Translations under genes and position numbers: made by a program | Source of the DNA: Omphiscola glabra | Taxonomy: Eukaryota > Mollusca > Gastropoda > Lymnaeidae | DNA: 64,000 bases | Assembly: GCA_964017045.1 (NCBI GenBank) | Contig: OZ024810.1 | Coordinates: forward strand, 2,204,111 to 2,268,110 | Direction: 5' to 3' | In this document: piece by piece, positions 27,801-39,800 of the stretch | Numbering within the stretch: position 1 is the first letter of the stretch | Layout of the letters: each line of letters starts with the position of its first letter | The notes under the pieces: generated by a model | What the model was told of the DNA's origin: nothing | The model's database searches: none | The model's input: the letters and a program-made list of their open reading frames with translations, nothing else

Positions 27801-30800
27801 TTCTTTGTGTTTCTCTGCAGAGTTCTCGTTCTTTGCGTTTCTCTGCAGAGTTCTCTTTCTTTGTGTTTCTCTGCAGAGTTCTCTTTCTTTGTGTTTCTCT
27901 GCAGAGTTCTCTTTCTTTGTGTTTCTCTGCAGAGTTCTCTTTCTTTGCGTTTCTCTGCAGAGTTCTCTTTCTTTGTGTTTCTCTGCAGAGTTCTCTTTCT
28001 TTGCGTTTCTCTGCAGAGTTCTCTTTCTTTGTGTTTCTCTGCAGAGTTCTCTTTCTTTGTGTTTCTCTGCAGAGTTCTCTTTCTTTGTGTTTCTCTGCAG
28101 AGTTCTCTTTCTTTGCGTTTCTCTGCAGAGTTCTCTTTCTTTGTGTTTCTCTGCAGAGTTCTCTTTCTTTGTGTTTCTCTGCAGAGTTCTCTTTCTTTGT
28201 GTTTCTCTGCAGAGTTCTCTTTCTTTGCGTTTCTCTGCAGAGTTCTCTTTCTTTGCGTTTCTCTGCAGAGTTCTCTTTCTTTGTGTTTCTCTGCAGAGTT
28301 CTCTTTCTTTGTGTTTCTCTGCAGAGTTCTCTTTCTTTGCGTTTCTCTGCAGAGTTCTCTTTCTTTGTGTTTCTCTGCAGAGTTCTCTTTCTTTGTGTTT
28401 CTCTGCAGAGTTCTCTTTCTTTGTGTTTCTCTGCAGAGTTCTCTTTCTTTGCGTTTCTCTGCAGAGTTCTCTTTCTTTGCGTTTCTCTGCAGAGTTCTCT
28501 TTCTTTGCGTTTCTCTGCAGAGTTCTCTTTCTTTGCGTTTCTCTGCAGAGTTCTCTTTCTTTGCGTTTCTCTGCAGAGTTCTCTTTCTTTGTGTTTCTCT
28601 GCAGAGTTCTCTTTCTTTGTGTTTCTCTGCAGAGTTCTCTTTCTTTGTGTTTCTCTGCAGAGTTCTCTTTCTTTGTGTTTCTCTGCAGAGTTCTCTTTCT
28701 TTGTGTTTCTCTGCAAAGTTCTCTTTCTTTGTGTTTCTCTGCAGAGTTCTCTTTTTTTGTCTGAATCAAAATGCCTGCTTAAGGATTGTCCCTCAAGATT
28801 AGGGATATACATTGCTGGATGACAAAATACGAACAAGATTAGGGATATACATTGCTGGATGACAAAATACAAATTCTGCCTCAATAAAATTCCGGATATT
28901 AAAAAGAAATGTATGCTAATGAATAGACATCCACAAGTGTGTTTGGATGGTGTCAATAAACTGAAAGTATTGTTAGTGGATATCCACAAGTGTGTTTGGA
29001 AGGTGTCAATAAACTGAAAGGATTGTTAGTGGACATCCACAAGTGTGTTTGGATGGTGTCAATAAACTGAAAGGATTTATAGTGGACATCCACAAATGTG
29101 TTTGGATGGTGTCAATAAACTGAAAGGATTGTTAGTGGACATCCACAAGTGTGTTTGGATGGTGTCAATAAACTGAAAGGATTGTTAGTGGACATCCACA
29201 AGTGTGTTTGGAGCGTGTCAATAAACTGAAAGGATTGTTAGTGGACATCCACAAGTGTGTTTGGAGATTGTCAATAAACTGAAAGGATTGTTAGTGGACA
29301 TCCACAAGTGTGTTTGGATGGTGTCAATAAACTGAAAGGATCGTTTGATTTTACCAATCGCTCCTGATATATGCGTTTATACTGAGTATAAGAAATGTTT
29401 TTTAAAAGTCAGTGGTTGGAATAAAACAAAAAGTTTTGATTGAACTTTGAGTCTCTTTCTCTTGACAGCCTGTGGCCCACCCTCAGATGTGGTCATCATC
29501 CTAGACTCCTCAACCTCAGTGGGCTCGGTCAAATTCAATGACATCAAGACCTACGCACGAAGATTAGTCAGCGCCATGGACGTGCTGACATGTGGCATCC
29601 ATGTTGGTGTCATCAAGTACAGCTCTGCTGCCATGATCCAGTTCAATCTGGGCACCTACAACACAGAGGAGGAGATCACACAGGCCATTTCAGCTATCAG
29701 CTACACACCTGGCCGTGCCAACATGGCAGAGGCTTTGAGAGTCGTCAGAACTCAGATGTTCAACAACAGGAATGGAGACAGGTAAGTGATGCTAAAAAAG
29801 GCAGAACCACTTCCGTGTTTTGTGATTAATCCAGTGGTACAAAAGATCAAAACTTAACAAAAAATTGGAAATGTTTAGTGCAAGCTGATTTAATTTATCA
29901 TTGACCTGATGGTCAGTCAGCTTCCGATGTTTTAAAAGACAATTTGCTACTTTAAGACTAGGACATACTTTGAAAAATGACATCATATAAATTAATATCT
30001 CTTTGAATTTTTAACATCACTTTTACTCTGATTCTGAATAGAACTTATTCATGGGAATTTCAAAATTTTCTTTTATTGTATTGCATAGCATTTACACGTG
30101 TAATGCGATAGATTTCTCTCCCTAAAAGAAAGTAGAAAATAAATGTATTTAAATTTCTTAGATACAACGCCCGCAACATCGCCTACCTGTTGACTGATGG
30201 TTCTGTAGAGATCAACCGTGACATCACACCCTCTGAGGTGGAGCTAACCCTTGATGCAGGTGTGCGCATCATTCCCCTGGCCATTGCCGTGAGAGACAGG
30301 AGTGAGATTCAGTTTATTGCCGAGGCTCAGAAAATGCAACTTCTGGAGATTGAAAGTGAAGAGAACCTGATGGAACAACGGGACCAGGTCCTGGAAGCTG
30401 TGACAGACCGTAAGTGAAGTCGTTTTATTTGGACTAAGCTCTAGCACTGGTTCAGCAACATTATTGCATGGACCATACACACCATTGACCAATTGAAACT
30501 TTTTAATGTTAACATTAGGCCTACTTATTCCAGTTTAACACATTCCAGATGTACTGTTTAAATTCAGTGAAATAAAAGCTATTTTCCAGTATTAGAGTTA
30601 GAATTTTAAATTTAAAAAATGGGCCAAATAAGGAATGGTAAAAGGTATGTCATCAGCTTCTGCAACAAATTGAAAAAGAGTTTTCTCCCTTATAATAAAA
30701 AAAAACTGCACATCATGTTGGGTGCAACCATGAAATCTCAATTTAAGTTATTTGATTTTGTAAAACTGAATTAAAAAATGTATTTTTTGCACTAAGTCTT

Positions 30801-33800
30801 GGTTCAGACTTTTAGACTGTGTTTGCTGTGCTTTAGAATTTATTGTGCCAATATACAGAGCTGTCATTGAATTCTTGGCTTTTATATCAAGTATTCTTAT
30901 GTTATCACATCATAGCGTTGTACACTTTGTTCACATTTTAGTAATTATTTACTTCATTGCCTTGCCTGCCTATTCCTTTAAAAAAGTACAACTGGTGCCC
31001 ACATTTGTGTATTGATGTTTTTGTTATGTTTGATCACGTACACATTGTTGTTCACAAGTTCTGTGTCTTATCATTTTCCAGGGAGAGCAGGTAGAGAGTT
31101 TTTTTTTTACACTTAACAGTAACAACCAATGTTGATCTGAAAGTTTCCAAAGTTTTCTTTGTGTGTTTTTAAAATCTTTTAAAGACAGTATAATCATGAA
31201 AAATAATTCACTGCACTGCTGTAATACCAAGTGCTATTATAATTGAACATTTAATTTTCATAATATCTACATAATTTATCAACTTTATCTGTCACTGAGA
31301 TTTTCACATTATTCTGTCAATCTGCTTTTGAAGGTCACATAAAACTGGAAACTGTCAGATTTTACAAAAGAGAAATTCTTTGTGTTTTCATCAGTCAAAA
31401 TCTGCACGTGACATCACCTTTTTGTACTCATAAAGCACTCAATTTATTTAACTCACTGTTTTGTACTCATAAAGCACTCAATTTATTTAACTCACTGTTT
31501 TGTACTCATAAAGCACTCAATTTATTTAACTCACTGTTTTGTACTCATAAAGCACTCAATTTATTTAACTCACTGTTTTGTGCTCATAAAGCACTCTATT
31601 TATTTCATGCACTGTTGAACAAACAACATCTTCACTCTAATCAAACCAAGCATATATTTTTTGTTGCTGCCTGTTCAACATTTGTTTACTTTAGTGCATT
31701 CCTCAAGTCATCAGCACGAATCTTTTACATCTTTAGGCTCTTTTAAATCTTTTATATTAAGTTCCCTTTTATTTGTGGGTGGCTGAGTGGCAGACTGGCA
31801 AAATCTTCGGATGGCTTATTAACACACTTCCCATAAATCTATCAAGTTGAAGCTTGGCACATAGACTCGTTGCCGATGACAACAAATTCTATCAAATTTT
31901 CAGTCCCACCCCCAAAAATCAGTTTTTCCTGTTTTTGAGGGGAAGATAAAATGACACTCCTGATAACTGCAGTAAATGAGAGTCTGATAAAATGACACTC
32001 CTGATAACTGCAGTAAATGAGAGTCTGATAAAATGACATTCCTGATAACTGCAGTAAATGAGAGTCTGATAAAATGACACTCCTGATAACTGCAGTAAAT
32101 GAGAGTCTGATAAAATGACACTCCTGATAACTGCAGTAAATGAGAGTCTGATAAAATGACACTCCTGATAACTGCAGTAAATGAGAGTCTGATAAAATGA
32201 CACTCCTGATAACTGCAGTAAATGAGAGTCTGATAAAATGACATTCCTGATAACTGCAGTAAATGAGAGTCTGATAAAATGACATTCCTGATAACTGCAG
32301 TAAATGAGAGTCTGATAAAATGACATTCCTGATAACTGCAGTAAATGAGAGTCTGATAAAATGACACTCCTGATAACTGCAGTAAATGAGAGTCTGATAA
32401 AATGAAATTCCTGATAACTGCAGTAAATGAGAGTCTGATAAAATGACGTTCCTGATAACTGCAGTAAATGAGAGTCTGATAAAATGACATTCCTGATAAC
32501 TGCAGTAAATGAGAGTCTGATAAAATGACATTCCTGATAACTGCAGTAAATGAGAGTCTGTTTAAAAAAATATCGCAAGTGTGTTTGGTGTGTAATGTTT
32601 TGCTATTATAAAAGTAGTTTTAAAAAATGTGCTGTGGCGAGCCTTGGGGGAGGGGGGAGCACCGGAGCTCTAATTGGGATTCTTATAAAGTGCATTACTT
32701 GTATGTATCATTTGTCAAATTTTTAGCCCCAGCCCCCATTGCTCGATATTACATTTTATAAATATAAAAGATTTACCATTTTTAGTTTTATTTATAATTT
32801 TTGGTGGTTGTCAAACTAGCAGCACCAGAGACCAGTAGTCTGGTGGTAGCACCAGAGACCAGTAGTCTGGTGATAGCACCAGAAACCAGTAGTCTGGTGG
32901 TAGCACCAGGGACCAGTAGTGTGGTGGCAACACCAGAGACCAGTAGTCTGGTGGCAGCACCAGAGACCAGTAGTCTGGTGGTAAGATAAAATAAATCAAT
33001 TTTAAAAGGGTTTATTGGGGCTTATATTAAGTACCTGCTGAGAGTAGTGATAAAACATTTGTGGATAGGAATTCAAATAGCTTTCAACAAGAACTCAACA
33101 AATAGCTTTCAACAAGAACTCAACAAATAGCTTTCAACAAGAACTCAACAAATAGCTTTCAACAAGAACTCAACAAATAGCTTTCAACAAATAGCTTTCA
33201 ACAAGAACTCAACAAATAGCTTTCAACAAGACCTCAACAAATAGCTTTCAACAAGACCTCAAATAGCTTTCAACAAGACCTCAAAAATAGCGTTCAACAA
33301 GATCTCAACAGTCTAGTTATAGTATAAGCCCCCCCCCCCCCAAACTTTTGAAACAATGAAATGGGAGACCTCAGGCTAAGAACCAATAACGTCCTGTAAA
33401 AATCAGATGATTGCTGAACACTAGATGTAAATAATTACTTGAGATTTCATTGGCTTTATTTTCTCTTAGAGTTTATCCATTTAAAAAACAGTACGTGTCT
33501 GGGGGGATGAGGTCAAACATTTGTGATGATGTGTTATTTAAGTGTCTAATTTTTGGTACAAATTTGCATTGATTTGGGAAAGGTGGTGGGGTAAACATCT
33601 GTTTAAAATAGTGTAGACCCCCTACCCAGTAGACCCCATTGGATTAAGGATCATTATTTGTTTCTGATCACCTTGCAGCATCTTCATTGCTTCATAGCCA
33701 GACATAACAGATTGTTAATGGGTTGATTCATAGCCAGACATAACTGATTGTTAATGGGTTGATTCATAGCCAGACATAACTGATTGTTAATGGGTTGATT

Positions 33801-36800
33801 CATAGCCAGACATAACAGATTGTTAATGGGTTGATTCATAGCCAGACATAACAGATTAATGGATGATTCCTAGCCAGACATAACAGATTGTTAATGGGAT
33901 GATTCCTAGCCAGACATAACAGATTGTTAATGGGATGATTCCTAGCCAGACATAACAGATTGTTAATGGGATGATTCCTAGCCAGACATAACAGATTGTT
34001 AATGGGATGATTCCTAGCCAGACATAACAGATTGTTAATGGGATGATTCATAGCCAGACATAACAGATTGTTAATGGGATGATTCATAGCCAGACATAAC
34101 TGATTGTTAATGGGATGATTCCTAGCCAGACATAACAGGTTGTTAATGGGATGATTCCTAGCCAGACATAACAGATTGTTAATGGGATGATTCCTAGCCA
34201 GACATAACAGGTTGTTAATGGGATGATTCCTAGCCAGACATAACAGATTGTTAATGGGATGATTCCTAGCCAGACATAACAGATTGTTAAATGGCATGAT
34301 TCCTAGCCAGACATAACAGATTGTTAATGGGATGATTCCTAGCCAGACATAACAGATTGTTAATGGGATGATTCCTAGCCAGACATAACAGATTGTTAAT
34401 GTGAGGTTGTTTTGTTTGTGTGGCAAGTTGATGTGTGTGTGACATGAGAGATTGTAAAAACTCTTTTTTGTGTCATGTTGGTTTCTTTAATATGTTCACA
34501 TGTTGAGTAGAGATGACAGTTTAGACATATGACATATTTGATAGTGGGACAAGGTCTCTTATCATATGTCAGCATATTTAAAGCTGTGTATTTTTTTTTT
34601 TAATGAGACATTAGTTTGTGTATGACTTGTTGGTTGGGGGGGGGGGGTTTAGTTTGACCTTTCAGAGGTCATTGCCGAATTATAAATAGCATGATTTACT
34701 ACATTTCAATGTCAGTGGTTGACCTTTCAATCAATGACTTGTGTGTCTGCTTCATCAGCTGAATGTTTGAAAGATAATGTCCCAGCATGTTAATTAAAAA
34801 GAATCATCTGCATTGCAACTGTTATAGAGTATCATTTAATTTGACTTTCTTCTTTATTTCAACTCCTCCAATTGCATTTATTTTAATATAATCTATGAAT
34901 AAAACAAAATCTATCAACATCACAAAATCTATCAACATCGCATTTATCGTTTTCAATATCATTAGTCATTAGTTAAATTCTACTAATTTGATATCATATT
35001 TCATGTAATAAGTTAGCATTTCTTCATACCCTTGTCGATTGCACCATGAATAGTTTTGCAATAACAATTAATTTGACTGTTAACAGGTGAAAACCACTGC
35101 AACCCCAACCCATGTGACAACGGGGGAGAGTGTGTCAGTGAGGCTCTTGGTTTCACCTGTAAATGCACTGAAGGTTTCGCTGGAGACCTCTGTGATAGAG
35201 GTACTTTCTATAATTCTGCTAGCTGATACTCCACCATAAGATTAAGGCTAATTTAATATTCAATTTGAAAAGGATTTGTTGAATACTTACATGTTGATAC
35301 ATACATTTTTTTCTATCTTCTGTATCGAAATAGTCTGTAAAAATCAATGTGATTGGACTTATAATTAACCTTAACAGTTAAGAAATAAATATAGAGCTTC
35401 CTATTAAAATTATAATTATAGAGACCTTATGACTATACTGATGCCAGTATCTAAGTAATGCATTGAACTTGACTTGACGTGTCATTCACAGCATGCAGTT
35501 CTCATGCTGATATTGTGTTTGTGGTGGACGCTTCTCGCTACAACTCGGGAACAGATTTCCGGGCCATTAAAAAATTTGTCCGAAATGTCATCAAAAAGCT
35601 TGCATTCAAAGATGGCAACTTCCGGGTGGGTGTTGTGGAGTACGGAGCTCAAGCTCGTCTGAGACTTGACCTACTTGAGGGGGACAACAAGCGGACAGTC
35701 AACTCTGTCATTGGTGCTCTCAGGTTAGTGCCGCTACTGTCTGGTGTCTGTGACAAGCTACAGTACACTAGTGTCTGGTTTCTGTGCCAAGCCACTGTAC
35801 ACTATTGTCTGGTGTCTGTGCCAAGCTACTGTACACTATTGTCTGGTTTCTGTGCCAAGCTACTGTACACTATTGTCTGGTTTCTGTGCCAAGCTACTGT
35901 ACACTATTGTCTGGTTTCTGTGCCAGGCTCCTGTACACTATTGTCTGGTTTCTGTTCCAAGCTACTGTACACTATTGTCTGGTTTCTGTGCCAAGCTACT
36001 GTACACTATTGTCTGGTTTCTGTGCCAAGCTACTGTACACTACTGTCTGGTTTCTGTGCCAAGCTAATGTACACTATTGTCTGGTTTCTGTGCCAAGCTA
36101 CTGTACACTATTGTCTGGTTTCTGTTCCAAGCTACTGTACACTATTGTCTGGTTTCTGTGCCAAGCTACTGTACACTATTGTCCGGTTTTTGTGCCAAGC
36201 TACTGTACACTACTGTCTGGTTTCTGTGCCAAGCTACTGTACACGTTTGTTTTCTGTGCCAAGCTACTGTACACTTTTGTCTGATTTCTGTGCCAAGCTA
36301 CTGTACACTATTGTCTGGTTTCTGTTCCAAGCTACTGTAAACTTTCATTTAAAATATATAGACTTTATATATTTATCTATCCAGCAAAAGACTATATATT
36401 GCTTCAAATCTAAATTACAAGAATTTCCAAAATATTGTACAAGAAGTTTGGCAGAGTTTTTAAGTGGTACCGGTACAACATTTACAAAAGTCTTAGAATA
36501 CGTAGGTTAGACAATGCCTGTTATTTATAGTACACTACTTATTGTTACTAATAACAGCTCCACATTTACTTAAAATTCCACTGGTCGCTATGGCTGAATT
36601 TAACTGAGAATTTGTCTTACTTTTTTTTGTGTCATGCTTCAGACGCCAGCCCGGTGACCCTGACCTTTCAGCTGCAGTCAAACTGGTTTCCTCCAGTCTG
36701 TTTGGCAACTCTGGGGATCGAAATGATGTACCAAACTACTTGGTCCTCCTGACGCGAGAGGTTGGTGGGGAGAGCTCCGTGGAAGCCATCAATGACCTTA

Positions 36801-39800
36801 AAGCTAAAGGCACTAAAGTGATTGGCATTGGTGAGCGGAAATTATTATTTATTTTTGTCTTAAAAAACAAAAAAAAATATTTTAAATATAATGAAAAAAA
36901 TTATGTCAAAGTTGAAGTTATCAAACTGCAAGGATATAGAATATAAGGATAAAGAATGCAAGGATAGACAATGCAAGTTTGTTGTGGTTTATACATGTTA
37001 TTTAAGAACTGCCGTCATGCTATTCAGGTATTGGTCTGAGCAACTCTGATGAGAAGTACTTAGAGGCGGCTGTGTCTGCACCTGTCGATGAAACCCGCTA
37101 CGTTGTTGATGTGGTCAGCAATCTGGAGGGCATTTCTGTGGATTTTGTCAACTTTGTTTGCCAGGGTGAGTCTATGCTATCTTAAGCAAAATGGGGGGTG
37201 GGGGTGAAGGGCTTCTTTGTGACTTAGTGCTGTATTTTCTTTCTTGTCAATTAATTAATGATCATTTTACCTGAACCATTGCAGGCCCCAATGTTAGTTT
37301 AATTTGATATGAAGGACCCACTAAATTGATGGGTATTCTCTTTCATATCAACTAATTTTATGGTAGTTTCAATTTATATCAACTTAATGTAGTGAAAGTT
37401 GTATTTTATGTCATATAATTGAATTGTTATTTTAGTATACATTATATGATCCAATATTATGCTACTGTTCTTCAATGTTAGTGTGTCCTGAAACTATTTC
37501 AGATAAAAATGCTTGCGCTGCCAACCCCTGTAAGAACGGTGGTACATGTGAAAATGGTGAGAAGTCCTATGTGTGCAGATGTCCCCCAGGCTATGCTGGC
37601 AAAGACTGTGATAGAGGTCAGCAAGAATGTTCAAATAACCTTTTATAAAGTCTCTGTCTTTTCAATCAAACATTTGTCAATGTGATGAGTAAGCGAAGTA
37701 TTTGACAAGAGGAGACTGTCAACAGTGAGGATTTTTTGCTGTAGACTTTCATATACTCCCATCAAAATCATATCATAATGCAAACATTTTGTTTTTCATA
37801 TTTGAGGGCCCATGATCAATTTATTGATCATTTTGGATCCTGGTTTGAATTCAGAGTTTGCCTTCTCTTAGATGAGTTGCCGTCCAAGTCAAGCGAATCC
37901 TGGGGTGCTTGGGATGTTGCCTTTGGTGGGGATTGAGCTCCAGACCACCAGCTATTTGGATTGAGTCATTTTAGACCGGTCGGCCACCCAGCACCCACAT
38001 AATATCTAATATACACATCATCCTGTCTATGTCGTGTGATGCCAATTGGATCCTGTGCACCCACCTGGTTAAGCCACATTGGACCCTGTGCTGCCACTTG
38101 GTGGTGCTACATTGGACCCTGTGCTGCCACCTGGTTAAGCCCCATTGGACCATGTGCTGCCAACTGGTCATGTCACATTAAATCAACACTTATCAATATA
38201 TTCAAACTTGCCACCTCAATTTTTCTTTAATTTCAGCTTGTGATGATCGTGCTGATGTTGTCTTCCTCATCGACTCTAGTGGCAGCGTTGGCTTCGACAG
38301 CTTCCGTCGCATCAAGGATTACATCCATCATCTGATTGACGACCTCAACATTGGTTATGGGGCCACCCAAGTCGGTGTGGCCACCTTCAGTCAGAACAGC
38401 AGAGCTGAGATTTATCTGAATTCTTACCAGGTTAGTGGAGCCACTGTCAAATGTGTACTTTCAATCTATTGTCAAATGTGTACTTTCAATCTATTGTCAG
38501 ATGTGTACTTTCAATCTATTGTCAAATGTGTACTTTCAATCTATTGTATAATGTGTACTTTCAATCTATTGTCAAATGTGTACTTTCAATCTATTTTCAA
38601 ATGTGTATTTTCAATCTATTGTCAAATGTGTACTTTCAATCTATTGTCAAATTTGTACTTCAATCTATTGTCAAATGTGTACTTTCAATCTATTGTCAAA
38701 TGTGTACTTTCAATCTATTTTCAAATGTGTATTTTCAATCTATTGTCAAATGTGTACTTTCAATCTATTGTCAAATGTGTACTTTCAATCTATTGTCAAA
38801 TGTATACTTTCAATCTATTGTCAAATGTGTACTTTCAATCTATTTTCAAATGTGTATTTTCAATATATTGTCAAATGTGTACTTTCAATCTATTGTCAAA
38901 TGTGTACTTTCAATCTATTTTCAAATGTGTACTTTCAATCTATTGTCATATGTGTACTTTCAATCTATTCAATTAATATTAAGGAACAGGGGTCTGGAGG
39001 AGGTTCAGTTTCACAAACCAGTATTTATAGCAGGATTTAGGGTAATACTTAATTTTAAGATGCAATGGATGTAACATATGTAATACTTCTGGTGTTATAA
39101 TGTTACAACGTTAACAAATGCTTGTGACATGATGGATGGTCTGCAGCTGTCACTGTTCATTCCTTAACTTAACCTCACTGACACTTTCTGTCACGTGATG
39201 AAAATACTCTGATTGTAAAAATCACACAGCCTTTCATTACATGATAAATAATGCAAATAAATCCTTGGCATTGGTGCATCCTTGTAACATACATAGTTAC
39301 ATGTAAAGATGTAAAGAATATAATACACACTTTGAATACTATTCCTTCCTAAATTTATACAATAGTAAAATCCAACATGTTTGACATCCACACAAATAAA
39401 GTGTACACTCTCTACTACCCAGAAAATAGTGAGTTCTCACTCCACTATGAAACTAGTTCCTGCTTTTTCTCGTGATATAATTTATTATTGCCGAATCCCT
39501 ACACCATCGTGCAGCAGGAATAAATAATATTGCCATGTGACAGATCAAGGTTAACTTATTGTGTTACATAAGATAAAATAAAACAATGAATCTTTAGAAT
39601 CAAAGACTTTCTCAGGAGGCTCATACAAAATTGAAACTTGCATTTTTTTTTTAAGTATTTATATATGCCTATATTGCCCTATAGATATCTGTTGGTGGTA
39701 GACCTAAAACTGCAAATGTCTCGATGTGGTTTTCTGACTAAAAGTAACGAGTTCATTTTTTCCATTGTATTCCCCTCCATTTCTCTACAGGACAAGAGAA

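Noticed and set aside
27021..28989. Open frames of 560-650 codons on both strands in the 28-bp array
   Set aside because: Several frames on both strands are open at once because the unit has no stop in them; repeat artefact, intronic.
31080..31088. Nine-base micro-exon (GGAGAGCAG) in phase between exons 21 and 22
   Set aside because: Splice-like borders and correct phase can arise by chance at this size; no independent support.
31842..32578. Three overlapping minus-strand open frames
   Set aside because: 41-bp units rotate frame and lack stops; the same peptide appears in all three frames.
32820..32980. Possible exon encoding APETSSLVV repeats between VWA6 and EGF2
   Set aside because: It has AG before and GTAAGA after, and is open and linker-like. 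It would leave phase 0 where exon 22 needs phase 1, breaking the reading frame.
33691..34399. CRISPR-like regular array
   Set aside because: Units are contiguous 36-bp repeats without unique spacers, and the sequence is eukaryotic.
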